A stretch of DNA of 64,000 nt from Halichoerus grypus (taxonomy: Eukaryota; Chordata; Mammalia; Carnivora; Phocidae), in assembly GCF_964656455.1 (NCBI RefSeq), contig NC_135718.1:50683008-50747007 (forward strand), given 5' to 3'. The notes under the pieces are model-generated. The model was not told the origin of the DNA. It worked only from the letters and a program-made list of their open reading frames with translations, and searched no databases. Numbering within the stretch: the first letter of the stretch is position 1; each line of letters opens with the position of its first letter. The position numbers and the translations under genes were made by a program. Of the stretch, positions 1 to 12,190 are shown piece after piece.

Positions 1-494
1 ATTGAGTTGTTTCATGCTTCCCCTGAACTGAAATACACACAATACTAAAAAGCCTTCTTCCCACAAGTGCTAAGTATGTCTGACTTAAACACTTCTCTTT
101 TGGGCTCTCTTTAATTTTTTTAAAGAAGTGGATTATTGCATCCATGTGAGGGGCCTCTAGAAATAATGGGAGACCCCAGCATTGCCTCCTTCCTTCCAGG
201 GCCTGAGCCCATTGTCTGCTTTGGGTAAAGGACACGAGGACCTGCGGTGGGAATGTGTGGTTGTCCTCCAGATATGGCTAGTATGGCACTCACTACTGGA
301 GGAACCGAGCCCTCCTGAATCACCCTCTATGGCGCTAACATCCATTAACTTCTCTAAACCCCGTCTCCACACTTGGCCAGGCTTCCCATTTACAAAGATG
401 CCTCTCTGCCCACAGAGGTCAGTTTGAAACCACCATCTCTTCACATTGGAGGTTCGTTTTTGTTTGTTTGTTTTTTCAGTCTTCAACATGTCTT
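1..494. other. Unique non-coding sequence
   Basis: I see no gene, exon or recognisable repeat here. The open frames that cross this stretch run into the following SINE and have no recognisable protein content. The last 12 bases (483-494, TCAACATGTCTT) are the left target-site duplication of the SINE that follows. Confidence 0.6.
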
Positions 495-688
495 TCTTTT
501 TTTTATAAGATTTTATTTTTTTATTGGGGGGGAGAGAGAGAGCATGAGCAGGGTGAGGGGGAGAGGGAAAAGCAGGCTCCCCGCGGATCAGGAAGCCCAA
601 TGCGGGACTCGATCCTAGGATACCAGGATCATGACCTGAGCTGAAGGCAGACGCTTAACTGACTGAGCCACCCAGGTGCCCCCATTCC
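495..688 (-). mobile_element. CAN SINE (tRNA-derived), minus strand
   Basis: Read on the minus strand it starts with the GGGGCACCTGGGTGGCTCAG head (RNA polymerase III A-box region), continues through the GATCGAGTCCCGC B-box region, a GA/CT-rich stretch, and ends in an AAAATCTTATAAAAAAA tail. A 12-bp perfect target-site duplication TCAACATGTCTT lies at 483-494 and 689-700. This is a non-autonomous element moved by L1 enzymes. Confidence 0.92.
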
Positions 689-1131
689 TCAACATGTCTT
701 ATCTTTGGACTTCCAATAAGTTATTTTTCAGTGGTCCCAGAATTTGTGCAGCTGATTTGATTTTTCAGTGATTTCCCACCTTTTTTTTTTTTTTTCCTGA
801 ATCGGTCTTTATTTGACGAGACTTATTGTGAAATCTCGGTTCTAGAGTCTGGAGTCTCCATTTTGCCCCGGCTCTGTCACACTGAGGGATGCGATTTTCT
901 GGATTCTGCATTACTCTGCCGTGGATGCCCTTCTCTCGTGTTTATCTGCAGGAGCCCCCTCACCACCCGACTTGTGCCTTTCAGTCAGTGAGCCAAGTTT
1001 GTGCGCTTTCCTCCGGAGCCTGCTCAGGGCCATATAAGGCGATCACTTCAAGGCTGTTTTGGGGAGCTTATGTGTTTATTGGGACATAATTGACAAAAAT
1101 TGTCTGTGAGATTATCATTAAAAAAAGTGGA

Positions 1132-1324
1132 GGGGCGCCTGGGTGGCTCAGTCAGTTAAGCATCTGCCTTCGGCTCAGGTCAGGACCCCAGGGTCCTGGG
1201 ATCGAGCACTGCATCCGGCTCCCTGCTCAGCTGGGAGCCTGCTTCTCCCTCTCCCTCTGCCCCTTCCCCCTGTACACACACTCTCTCTCTCTCTCTCTCA
1301 AATAAATAAATAAAATCTTTTTTT
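1132..1324 (+). mobile_element. CAN SINE, plus strand
   Basis: It has the head GGGCGCCTGGGTGGCTCAG, a GGGATCGAGC B-box region, a CT microsatellite at 1279-1300, an AAATAAATAAATAAAATC tail and an AAAAAGTGGA duplication at 1122-1131 and 1325-1334. Confidence 0.92.
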
Positions 1325-1334
1325 AAAAAGTGGA

Positions 1335-3333
1335 AAAGAGATAAAACAGAGGGCTTCATTTAAGAAGAAAAGAAGTCTTCGGGTGAGGCCATGGGGTTGA
1401 CATGGCCAGACAAGGCTTCCAGGAGAAGCTGTTGAGGCTGGGATTCTCAAAACCATAGTTCTCGGTCCATCAGACACAGAGCCTCCTTTTATTACCAGGT
1501 TTGTCATGCCCCATTTACTATCCTAGGATGGAAAGCAAAGATAATAATATTACCAACCTATCCACATAATTTCAAAAAAAAAATCAATATATTGACCCAA
1601 CTGTTACATAAAGGAGAAATCAAAGGAAAGTAAGTTATAATAAAATAATATGTGTTTCAATATGTAAATGCTCAGCAACAATGAAGAAGTCAAATACTGG
1701 CACCTAAACATAAAACCACAGAATGGGAGGGCCGTCAGTACCTCCTGCTGCTGGTGTGCTGGGACCTAAGGGCCCTGACTGATGCACCCACATGAGGGGC
1801 GGTTTCTGGAATGGTGAACCACTCTTGCTAAAGTTCTATACAGAACAGAGGACAACTTCTCCCTCAACATCACAGGAGCTGCATTCCTAGAAAATTCGGT
1901 ATATATTAAAACCATGCAAAAGTACTCTGTGCTTATATGTGAAACTGAGCGAGGTTTAAACCCAGGTCATCGTAAACAGATTTTGCCAGCAGGATCATGG
2001 GCAAGCCGAGGCCCTCCCTGATGGTTGTGCAGATGGGCCCTGCACAGCCATATACTTCGTCACGTAAGTGAATGGTGCCCCCTTGGGTTGTAAGGTACAC
2101 GGCAACCTGCTTGTGATTTTCAAAAGCTGCATGGGATGTGGGAGAACCTGCCATTGCATGGGACTGTTCCACACACTGCAGTAGGCAGAGAGCACTCCTG
2201 GTCCCCACCGCCCCGCTAACACACACACTAAACGCCAGCCTTGTCACAACAAAATACCCCCATCAATGTCCAAATGCACTGCTCCATGGAGAACCACTCT
2301 CTCAGAGCCATGTGTGCTCCAGCCTCGCCCACTGCAGACAGTCCTCAGCTTCTCGACTCCTCTCTCTTGCTTCCTTCATCCATCTTTTCCTTCCCACTCT
2401 TGCCCCAGTCCAGGAGGAGTGGGCTCATTCCTGGGCCAGGAGAGGCATCCACCTGGGCTCCCTGCTTCTGACCTCAGCTGCTCCATTTCAGCCAGAGAAC
2501 CTGCCCAGCACTGTAGTATAAAGACCTTTCTCTCCCCTGCACTCAGAATTCAGTCCCACACTGACAGTGCTATCTTTTCAGAGTAATCTTTCCTCCCACT
2601 CCCTCCCATTCTTGAAGTATTCCCACACCCATACATTTGCTCCCACCATTCCCCTTCTTGGCCAACCCATACCCCTCCTTCATCTCTGCCCTTAGGTGCC
2701 CCCTCACTCACCAGCCTTCCTGGATGTGTGCAGTCAGAAGCAATGTGCTCCTGTGGTGTTTCATCTGTACTTCTTATAGACCCATAACATCTTTGTAGAG
2801 TGCTCTTTTCTACATATAAATTAGAATCTCCTCCAGAGCAAGGACCAGGACTTATGGCTCTCAGGGCCCCAGCACTGGAGATCCCCAATCTTGGCTCCAG
2901 AACTTGAGATTGGGTATAAAGTAGGGCCAGCCTAGGAGGGGCATGGATTTAATCAATGGGCTGCTGGGAGCCATGTGGCTTCCTGAGTAGAAACTGACTT
3001 AAAGTGATAGCTTCGATGGATTGTGCTAGTGAGGTGGGACACAGAGAATTGGGGCAAAGAGTGAAGACTGCTGCCATCCTATAGCAAGGAAGGATCATGA
3101 CTTGGTCTCTCAGGTAGAAGAGAAAATCTGAAGAAGCCCTGAATCCACTCTCTCTAAGGTGAGGGAGGAGAGTGGTCACAAGTTGTGCAGAGGGCACTGG
3201 CCTAGAAGTCTCAAGGCCTGGGTTCGAGTCAGTTACTACTGCGCTTACAGTAACATGGTGCCTGGGGCCCGCCATGCGAGGAGGTGCCAGTGAGAAGGAA
3301 TCTCACTAACTTGTCCTTGCTTAAACTAAAGCC
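1335..3333. other. Unique non-coding sequence, no gene recognised
   Basis: Short open frames occur on both strands (for example 1933-2247 minus and 2138-2521 plus), but none shows a recognisable domain, splice structure or composition bias of coding DNA. A weak MIR-like core may lie at about 3170-3260 ('ggcctgggttcgagtcagttact'-type block). Confidence 0.55.
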
Positions 3334-3420
3334 ACATGTTTATTGCAGCATTATTTACAATAGCCAGATTAGGAAGCAGACCACTGTCCATTGATAGGTG
3401 AGTGGATAAAGAAGATGTGG

Positions 3421-3464
<44 letters not shown>

Positions 3465-3897
3465 CAGATAGATAATGGAATATTATTCAGCCATAAAAAA
3501 GAATGAAATCTTGCCATTTGTAACAACATGGATGGAGCTAGAGAATACAATGCTAAGCAAAATAAGTCAGTCGAGAAAGACAAATACCATATGATTTCAC
3601 TCATATGTGGAATTTAAGAAACAAAACAAATGAACAAAGGGGAAAAAAGAGAGAGAGACAAACCAAGAAAGAAATAGACTCTTAACTACAGAGAACAGAC
3701 TGGTGGTTCCCAGAGGGGAGATGGGGGGGTGGGGTTGGATGAAATAGATGAAGGGGATTAAGAGCACACTTATCTTGGTGAGCACTGAGTAATGTATAGA
3801 ATTGTTGAATCACTGTATTGTATACCCGAAACTAATGTAACAATGTATGTTAACTATACTGGAGGTAAAATAAAACATTATATATAATTTTAAAAAA
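3334..3897 (+). mobile_element. Old L1 3' end (ORF2 C-terminus plus 3'UTR)
   Basis: The sequence carries the L1 ORF2 terminal block 'ttattgcagcattatttacaatagcca ... ggaatattattcagccataaa ... acatggatgga', then a 3'UTR ending in a GTAAAATAAAACATT tail. It is diverged and truncated at the 5' side, and a GATA microsatellite has grown inside it. It matches the corresponding region of the young L1s in this window (near 47400-47630) at lower identity. Confidence 0.85.
3421..3474. repeat. (GATA)n microsatellite
   Basis: About 13 GATA units with one interruption (GACA), inside the L1 fragment. Confidence 0.97.
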
Positions 3898-5039
3898 TTA
3901 AATTCACATGATTACTGTTTGGTGTCATTTTTTAAGTCATCAATCTCATTAAACATCTTCTGTGCTCCCTCGTAACCTAGATAAGGCTTAGCAATACAGC
4001 TCCCTCTGCATTTTGTTATTTGTAAGGTACGTCATTATAGGATAGAGAAGGTACCCCCCTGTTGACCTTGCACTGGCTCCTCAGGCCCCGTTTCATTCTA
4101 GGGGCCCCCACCTCTCCTATGACCTCAGAGTTTCCAACTAGGCCAAAGATGTGGCCATGAGCAAGGCTGCTTCTAGAGCAGCTTGACCCAGAGAAGAATG
4201 AGCAGGTGCACTGGTGACCTGAAATAGGACCGAGAGCTCCCCTGTAGAGTTCACACTGACAGGTATTGTAGTCTGGGACCCCTGAGGGAGACATGGAGTG
4301 GCGGGCTACCTAGGAAAGACAGAGGAGGATTCTGTCATCACACCCTGGTCTTTCTTGCAGGTTCCTCACTGCCTGAGCTGTTCTGTAACCAGTGATCTTT
4401 GACCTTTGTCGGCCTTCCCTGTGGTGCAGAAGCTGCCAGGATGCAGATCGCAAGGCATACTTTCTCTGGTGCCCCCACCAACGTCCAAGCAATACATATC
4501 AGCATCACCTAAGAATCAGATTTTTAAAATACAGATGCCCAGGCCCCCATCTGGAGAATTTCATTTGGCAAACATGGGTGGAGCTTGGACTTTTGTTGTG
4601 GTTGTTGTTTCTTTTTTAATATCTGAGGTGACTCTACACAGAATCAAGAGAAAGCCTTGGCTACTGAGCAGACAAGACTGTCACCTCCTGGGCAAGGCCT
4701 TTTGCAAAAGAGGTGAGGAGAGGGGCATCCCTGGCCTTATGGCTTGGTCTCTTGAGAGGTATGCCCCACAGAGAATCACAAAACCCACAGACCAATACAT
4801 CACCCAAGGCCTAGCCCTAACTCTGCTCCAACAGAGCCAGCTGAGGACATAAAGGACCCACAATACCATCCCCACAGGGCCTGTTCACCTCCCACACTGG
4901 GCCTGTCTGCCTGCCAGGGGCTGTGACTGGGCCTCACTGTGGACAGAAGGTGGATGTGAGCCTCCTGTGGGCTACTGGGCTGCCACAAGAGACTGAATGG
5001 GGCAGGTCTGGCAAATTCCGTGACAGAGAAGAGAGGAGT
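3898..5039. other. Unique non-coding sequence with a MER5-like piece
   Basis: No gene recognised. About 4470-4570 resembles a MER5-type (hAT-Charlie) fragment ('atcagcatcacctaagaatcagatttttaaaatacagatgcccaggccc' type). The open frame of 148 codons at 4406-4852 runs through this fragment and has no recognisable protein features. Confidence 0.45.
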
Positions 5040-5083
5040 GGTGTGTGTGTGTGTGTGTGTGTGTGCGTGTGTGTGCGTGTGCA
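5040..5083. repeat. (GT)n microsatellite
   Basis: About 20 GT dinucleotides with two GC interruptions near the 3' end. Confidence 0.97.
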
Positions 5084-5399
5084 CCTGCCGTTCCCATGCA
5101 CCCTTATTGCTGCTTTGCCTGCTGCTGCGGCCGTCTGGGAAGGAAGCAACCAGCTAACCCCCTGTCACAGCTTCATCATGCCCAGGGGTGGGGAGTTGCC
5201 CGAGGCTGGGGGTGGGGTAGGGGTGGGGAAGGAAGTGGAATGGGGAATGGAAGAGGGAGGACTTTGAGATTTCATCCTGGGCATTTTGAACAAGACCAGG
5301 TAGGGGGCAGGGAGCAGGAGCCCCGTCTCCCAGCTGAAGCTGAGCGGTGGTCCCCCACCCCCACACAGGGCCTGACTCTAATGTCTTCTGATGGGACAA

Positions 5400-6060
5400 A
5401 TTGGTGAGCATGACTATTAGCTGGGTGACATCAAAAGGCATTAATCTCTGGTTCCCGAGCAAGACCAGCACCACATTAGTGCCTCGCACCCAGTCATTAT
5501 TAAGACTTTAGCCCAAGGGTGTAATAAATGTTTTATGGCATGCAAACCAAGGTAATGGAATGCAAATCCCATAATATAGCCATACATTTATTTTCTAATG
5601 GAGCAAATGATGATGTATTTTATCTGAGAAGAGCTGCCGATAGGGTCTGCTTGGGAAATGCAAAGTTAGGGACCCAAATGGTGAGTGGGTGGCCCTGCTA
5701 GGGTGGGGGCTTGGTGTGAGCAAGGGTGGGAGACGTGTTGGGACTTCCCAGCAACGGTCAAGCTTTCATGCACACAAACCTCCTAGACAAGCCCATCGCT
5801 CTTGCTCTCATACCCCCAAATGCCCTCCTTTTGGGGCATATATCGAACATTCTGAGGCTTAATTACATCCCCTTTGCAGAGTTCCCCCCCTCCCTGGAGC
5901 CCCCACCCCCACCTGGAGCTGCATACCAATAAGCTATTCAGCTTATATTGGCTTTCCAAAAATATGGCCACATTAAGGTGTGAAATGTTAATGGGATCGA
6001 GGGGCACAGGGCTATTTCTCCCGTGGAGTTAGGACTTGGCATTGGTGCTGTTTTTATTAA
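5400..6060. promoter_or_regulatory. Candidate conserved regulatory element (octamer and T-box motifs)
   Basis: This stretch is free of recognised transposons and is unlike the flanks: AT-rich, with clustered motif matches. ATGCAAA occurs at 5540-5546, 5560-5566 (full octamer ATGCAAAT, 5560-5567) and 5658-5664. A T-box half site AGGTGTGA is at 5976-5983, and CCAAAAATATGG (CArG/MEF2-like) is at 5956-5967. Enhancer function is an inference from motif clustering; no conservation data are available here. Confidence 0.35.
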
Positions 6061-6884
6061 GAGGCCAACACTGTTCAGTTGCAGCCCTGGGGCCGGTGGG
6101 GAAACCAGGCAGGCTACCCGGGGTGGCTGTGGCCTTGGGAAGGGCTTCAGGTAACCGAGCCCCCCCAGGCCTTGCCAATTGTTGCTGCTTCAGGAAGAAC
6201 TCTCTGATTATTCTAGTGGCCCCCAAAAGAATATGGGATGCCTTCTGCAGTCAGAGGCCCTCTTCATTCCCAAACACTTCCTTAGTGTCCTCTCTTATCC
6301 AGCCCAGGCCCAGGCACACAGTACCCAGCTGGACAGGGCCTCATGAGTCTAATACTGACGTCTAAGGACCTGCTCTGTACCTAGATTTATGGGGGCACCA
6401 AGAAGCTCAGGACCTGTCCCTGCCTTCAAGGTACTGATGACCTAATGAGGGAAAAGGACACACATCTGAAAAGAAATCACCAGTCAGAAGGTATAAGGTT
6501 TAAGGGCCACCCCAGTGGTATATCTGAGGAGTCCAGGTTTCCTTAGAAGATTTCTAAGAAAAAGACAAGGCATCCATTGAGAAAAAGAGAAGGGGAGTGA
6601 ATACCTCGGTCCCAGAGGAATCCTGATGTGATGTTGCTGTGGCTGGAGGTAGTGAAGACCTCTTAAAATTGAAAAGGCAAGACTTGGCTCTTTCCCCGAG
6701 AGAGCTCACAGTAGGTGTTCAGTTCACACTGGCTTTGGAATACCCTGAAAACAATGATGATTCTCCTAGGGCTGGGACGAGATCTGGTATTAGCACTTCG
6801 ATGCTTGGCAGTACTTTTGATCTCCTAAAATGTCTTCTTGTTTTATAGAATAATATTAACACCAATAATAATTAATTGAGAAAT
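6061..6884. other. Unique non-coding sequence
   Basis: I see no gene or clear repeat here. Only short, unremarkable open frames are present. Confidence 0.5.
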
Positions 6885-7200
6885 TATATCAGGCGCTGTG
6901 CTAAGCACTTCATTATCTCATTGAATCTTAAAACGAGCCTAAGAGGGAAGTACCTTTATGATTCCCACTGAGGAATAATAATGAGGAAACAAGTCTCAGA
7001 GTGGGGCTTGCCCAAGTCAGGGAGAGCTGGGACTGTGGGCAGATCTCTCTGCCTCCAGAGCTCATCCTTTATGGTCTGCCCCTCCAAATCGAGGTAGCAG
7101 AGGTCAGAGGAGTAAAGAACTGTGCTGAAGGACACACAGCCGGTTGGTGTGATCAAGGGAGGGCCTCTGGCTGCAGGCCATGCTAACTTCTACACCACAG
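6885..7200 (-). mobile_element. MIR element, minus strand
   Basis: Shows the reverse-complement MIR order 'gtgctaagcacttcattatctcattgaatc', 'gaggaaacaagtctcagag', 'gcttgcccaagtca', 'acacagccggt', ending 'cttctacaccac'. It is an ancient tRNA-derived SINE, strongly diverged. Confidence 0.75.
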
Positions 7201-10174
7201 TGAGCTGCTCTTGATCTTCATGTGTGTGTATTATCTCAGGCAGCATCTCCCCACGGCCAAGTGCTTGACCTTCTGTCTACATTCAACTAATCTGTGCTAA
7301 GAAAGAATATTGTTTCATCCTAAGGTAAGTCAAATCATGGATGAACATAAATAAAATAAAGATAAAAGTAAATCTGGTGTCTCTGATAATTCTGAACCCA
7401 CTCTAATTTGAAGATTCTCTATTGACTTATTTATGCCAAACATGGAGGCTATAGGTTGATTGCCCTTTTGAAGGAGACTTGAGCTAGAACAAGAGTTGTA
7501 TTTGGTTCTGCTCTGGTTTGACCTGCTAAAGCCCCATAACAGGACTTGATAGACCATTATCCTTCAAGGCCCAGAAAATGGGCCAAGCCCTTCTCTGGGG
7601 GAAGAAAGACAGTAGAAATCTACTCTGAATTCTTCAGGCTGGGTATGGAGACAGATAGGTATGGAGGCCCAGCAACCTGATTAGGGCCAGGACTAGGGTG
7701 AGACAAAAGAAGCCTAAGGTACAAACTAAGGAGGTACTCACTCTGGAATCACACTAGTGCAGACCTTAAAAATGAGTAGCCCCGAAATGATGTGCTCTAG
7801 GCACTCTCTTGCCAGAGCCTGACCCTGAATTGCCCTGACTCTATCATAAATGAAAAAATGGAAAGGAGCCCATGTCTCCTTGGCCCGCTGTTGAGTTGGG
7901 GAGGGAAAGAGTGACTTCCAATTGGTCCCTATACCTAGAAAGCTTGGGACTCGGGGACTGGATCAGCAAAAGAAATTCTAAGGAAACAGACTTTTGCAAA
8001 GGTAAACAGAGGGAAAACGCAAGCAGTTCATTAGCCCACTTAAGTGAAAATTCAGGGGCTCAGGACTTAGACAGGGCTGGATCCTGTTACCCAACATCCT
8101 CAACAATCTTCTTTCCATCTCTCAGCTCTGCTTTCCTCAACATTCTTCCTAGACACAGACTAGTTGAAGGTAGACAGAGGATCACTTGGATCTGGGATAA
8201 TACACGCCCATAAAAAGCAAGAGCTGTTCATAGTGGCACAGGAGACCACATAACCTGAAGCCAAAGGAGGGAGTGAAGTGATGGCTTCACTCTACAGTTC
8301 AGGAAGCATCTCCAGAGTGAGGGCAAGAGAGCTGCAAACAGACCCAGACCTACTTCCGGCCAACCCCACTGGAAAAAAAGAGCTCCTCCTCCCCAGTAGC
8401 TGAAGCTTTAGTGTTCATTAGCCCAGCTTCAGTTTCATGCCCATCACTGAACTAATCACTGGGGCCAGAGGGCTGACCTACTCTGATCATGGGCTGATCC
8501 CTAAGGACCCCAGACATTCAACCCCATTTGAAACTATGTCAACTTAGGGAAAGAGATATAAATTCCCCCAAGGGGAACCTGGGTGCTCTGGCAGAAGGAA
8601 TGGATCCTGGGCAGGCAAACTCAAGAGCACTCAACTTGAGAGCTAGAGACTCTTCTAAAACTGTGGCTGCACCCAGGCCTCTCTGAGGACGCATAGCACC
8701 TGTTGCTCAAATCTGCACAATTTGTGATCATCCTCTGGAAGCTTTGCTCAGGCATGAAATGCTTCTTGCTCACCTTTGGCCACCTAACACTCTCCCCCAA
8801 GGGACTAGCCAATGACTTACATTATAGTTTCTCAGTAAGAAATTGCTGACGTTATGAAGAATGAATGAGGAACTGTTTTGGGACCGGGCCCCAAACTTTT
8901 ATTAACTGTGAGGTTAAAAGCTATCAAGGGTCAGGGGCACTGCAAAGGGGCAGAGGGAGTGAGTCAATTAACACCTGCCTTTTTATTTCCAAATCGAATT
9001 GTTGCATGAGGTTTGGAGATGATGTAACCACTCGGCGGTGTCGGGGTAGGATTTATGAGCCATGGTATGTGGAGCAATGGTTTGAACAGGCAGCTGGTGA
9101 GAGGCATTTACCCTGACTGCCCTCACTGGGAAGTCTCCCTAAAATAATGGTTGCAAGACATGAAGGTACTCTGGCAGTTATAAACCCCTCCCCCTGTGGC
9201 CGGGGTGGATCTGAGTTGAGTCACTTTTTCCTGGGCTGGTTTAGAAGGGTGTCCGGTTCAGGCATGGCTTCATGCTGGGAGGGGAAAGGAGTGGGAACAT
9301 TCAGGAGTAGAGGGAGGAAGGGATAGACAGAATAGGAGATTAACTCAGCTTGGCTCCCAGGAATGGGGACATGACCCCATTGGAGCCTTCTTGGGTTTGT
9401 TTGCATTTGAGTAGGGAATGGTATTAGCCAACACAGAGAGTCTATTTATTAATGTCCAGTCACTGCCTCCCGCCTGAGACGAGCAGGATTAGCTCTGCTG
9501 GAAGTCTCTGGAATGAAGTTGGTGTGGCTGGACTCATCGACCATTCCAGAGCCGGCTGTAGACAATGGAAGAAGGCAGGCTTCCCCTCTAGCCCTTCCCA
9601 CCAGTGCCTGGGTCTGAATGATGGATTTTCGACTGGGTCATTAAAGGCTGATTAAAGTACTAGAGAAAAGAACAGGAGGGAAAAAAAACCCAACATCGAA
9701 TGTTGTACATACATACACACTCCCACCCCAGGCCCTCCCTCTTCCCTTTTCTCAAGCTGCCTCGAAGTTCGTTCCAACCCTCCATTGGAAATGCTATAAA
9801 AGGCCAGGTTAATTAAGTCCTATATATTACTAGCACAAACACTTCCAACTTTATTCCGGCGGCTCGGTGAGTGAGGAGGAGGCCAGGCAAGGTCCAGGCA
9901 GCTCAGGGTAATAAAACAGAAGACTCAATTACCTTGTACATTTGCAGTTTTTATAAAATCATTTAAAGTCCTCCCAATGAAAAGCACAATGGAGAGGGAT
10001 TGGAACCCTGAAATCCAGCAGGAGCTTAGGGAACCGGGGATTTTAGAGCAGCTATGGGTAAGAAAATAATCTTGTCCATCCCCCTACTTCTGGGAAGGGA
10101 GGTCAAGGCAAATTATGAAGGAAGGAGAGAGGGAAGGGGACTCCCCAAACAGACCGAGCACCCACTGGGTCTGG
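7201..10174. other. Unique non-coding sequence
   Basis: No coding exon or young transposon recognised over about 3 kb. The stretch near 9400-10050 is locally AT-rich and contains a TATA-like box (separate entry) and several 'ttaattaa'/'aattacc' blocks, so part of it may be regulatory. Confidence 0.5.
9795..9816 (+). promoter_or_regulatory. TATA-like box beside a TTAATTAA palindrome
   Basis: TATAAAAGG at 9795-9803 matches the TATA consensus well and is followed by the 8-bp palindrome TTAATTAA at 9809-9816. No downstream exon or open frame is recognisable, so promoter activity is only a possibility. Confidence 0.25.
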
Positions 10175-10325
10175 AGTACTATACTGGTGCTTTACATAAC
10201 TCACTCAGGTAGGTATTATTCCCATTTACAGATGAGAAGACTGAGGCAGCAGAATGAGTCTCTGTCACCCAACCAAGAGAGACCCAAGACCCAGAGCCTG
10301 CTCTACTCTGATTCTTGCCCCTCCC
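10175..10325 (-). mobile_element. MIR element fragment, minus strand
   Basis: 'gctttacataactcactcagg', 'taggtattattcccatttacagatgagaagactgaggc' and 'cagagcctgctctactctga' follow the reverse-complement MIR order. Confidence 0.75.
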
Positions 10326-10354
10326 TTTAAGCTCCCAGGCCAGTGTCCGCACAG

Positions 10355-10610
10355 CATAGGCTGATGTTAAGAGAACAGCCTCCGGAGTCCATTTGAATCT
10401 CTGGATTCAAATCCCACTTCCTAGCTGTGTGCCCTTGGGTGAATTATTTAACTTTTCTGAGCCTTAGCAAGTAGTCTCCTCATCTGTGATAACAATTTTA
10501 GTACTCGCTCACAGCATTGTGAAGAGGATAAAATGGGACAGTGTGTAAAATGCTCAGCCCAGAGCCTGGAGTATGATCCATACTGGTTAGTACTATGATT
10601 CTTATGCTAG
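10355..10610 (+). mobile_element. MIR element, plus strand
   Basis: Shows the MIR order: 'ggattcaaatcccacttcctagctgtgtg', 'cccttgggtgaattatttaactt', 'ctgagcctt', 'ctcctcatctgtgataa', 'gtgaagaggataaaatg'. It lies back to back with a minus-strand MIR. Confidence 0.8.
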
Positions 10611-11269
10611 CTATAACTCAACTTGTCATGACCAGATCATCACATTTTCCAGGGTGACGGCAAGTGAACCAGTTACGCTAGCCACACTCATGAGTTCAAG
10701 AAAAGGGGTAGAGGAGCTCTCCCAGCTTCTCCCTCTACACCACAGAGAGCTAATTCACAAATGGATTACCCGGCTTCTGAGTCTCATCAAAGGGCAGGAA
10801 CCTCTGTCCCATTGAGGGACCTAGTTCTTTCGTGGGGCAACAAAAATAAGAGCTTTATATAAGTAAAAAACAAATTGTTTTTTTCTTCAAAAAAAAAAAA
10901 AAACAGAAACTGTTCGGTTGTTCAATACACCTGCTCTTTCAGGAATGGGAGTATAAAACTTCAATTTAACAGCAGCCCCCAGAGAAAGAAATTATTCTCT
11001 GAACTGTAGCCACAGTGACCCAGAGCAATGTTTCCCAGAAGGTTGGAGAGAATTAAGCCCAAAGTTCCCTCATCTTGGTCAAATCTCTCAGGGCCTCCGG
11101 GGGTGTCCTTGGGCCTGGCACGTGGAAGACACTTTGATCGAGGTGTGTCGACTGAATGAATGACATTGTGAAACTCTCAAGTCCTCTTGTGTGGAAAGCT
11201 TCCTCTGAGCTAGGCCCATGAGGCACGCTGTATTTTCCTAAAATGGCCACAGCAATATTTCCAGCCCCA
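10611..11269. other. Unique non-coding sequence
   Basis: No gene recognised. A 15-bp A tract lies at about 10889-10903. Confidence 0.55.
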
Positions 11270-11690
11270 CCTGCTCTTCTAGAACCTTGACACTTGCCCA
11301 TCGAGAAGTAGAGTCTATTTCTCCTCTTTTGAAATTGGGTAGGACTTTGTGGCTACCTCAACAAATGCCGTGTCACCAATGTGATATTGTACAACTAGCA
11401 AAACTACGCCCTAAGAGGCAACATGGCTTTCACCTGGCTCTCTCACACAGGAATCTCGCCACAATATTGTGAGGAAGCCAACGCCGTATGAGAGGCCACA
11501 TGTAGATATTCTGGCCAACAGTCACAGCCAAGAGCCAGCACCAGCTACCAGGTATATGAGCAAGGAGCCCCCAGCAACTGAGTCGCCTTCAGCCTTCAGG
11601 TCTTCCAGATGATACCATACATCGTGGAGTAGAGACAAGGCATCTCTACTGTACCCGATTCAAACTACTGACCCACAGGGTCTGCAGGCA
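11270..11690 (+). mobile_element. MLT1-like LTR remnant
   Basis: The run 'aaccttgacacttgccca', 'ggtaggactttgtggctacctcaacaaatg', 'attgtgaggaagccaac', 'gagaggccacatg', 'ccaacagtcacagcc', 'ctactgacccacaggg' follows the order I associate with ancient MLT1 (ERVL-MaLR) solo LTRs. No internal viral gene remains. Family assignment is by memory of the pattern only. Confidence 0.5.
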
Positions 11691-11997
11691 TAATATAGGG
11701 TCGTTTTACCCCCATTAAGTTTGGGATAATTTTTAACCTAGAAATAGATAAACAGAATAGCCAACCATGCCTTTCAATGCCAGCTTCAGTTCTGGGGGCT
11801 GCTAAGCAAGAGGGTCATTGACCAACTGAAGAAATTCCTGAGCATTGTAATCAGGATGGGAGGGACATGGAATTCTGACCTGGATGTTGAAAGCTGGAGA
11901 TGGGGGCTGGGGGTGGGGAGAGGATTCAGTCATGATCTTCTTTCCTTTGAGGAAGGAACAGGCTTGTCCTGGGCAGCAGTGCCAAACAGCAGGAAAG

Positions 11998-12190
11998 GAA
12001 AAGGCTTTGGAGGCAGATGGCCCTGGGCTCCTTCTTTCCTTTCTCCTTTCTAACTCTGTGAGTTGGACAAGTCAGTCCACTTCTCTGAACCTCAGACGGG
12101 GATAATAATGTCTCTCTTGCATGAAGCTTGTGTACATTAAATAAGATCAATATAGGTGACTTAACACATAGACCCTTAATAGTCTCATAA
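11998..12190 (+). mobile_element. MIR-like element, plus strand
   Basis: 'taactctgtgagttggacaagtcagtccacttctctgaacctcag', 'gggataataatgtctctcttgc', 'gtgtacattaaataagatca' is the MIR core and tail order, diverged. Confidence 0.65.

Noticed and set aside
157..600. 147-codon minus-strand frame
   Set aside because: Crosses the boundary between unique DNA and a SINE, so it cannot be an ancestral protein.
1132..1200. tRNA gene-like A and B boxes
   Set aside because: They are the tRNA-derived head of CAN SINEs. No SINE here folds as a complete tRNA gene with proper arms, and each has a SINE tail and target-site duplication.
4406..4852. 148-codon plus-strand frame
   Set aside because: Runs through a MER5-like fragment and has no recognisable protein features.
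11270..11690. Endogenous retrovirus coding remnants near MLT1-like LTRs
   Set aside because: Only LTR-type sequence is seen. No gag, pol or env-like frame is present around these or the 62.8-kb copy.
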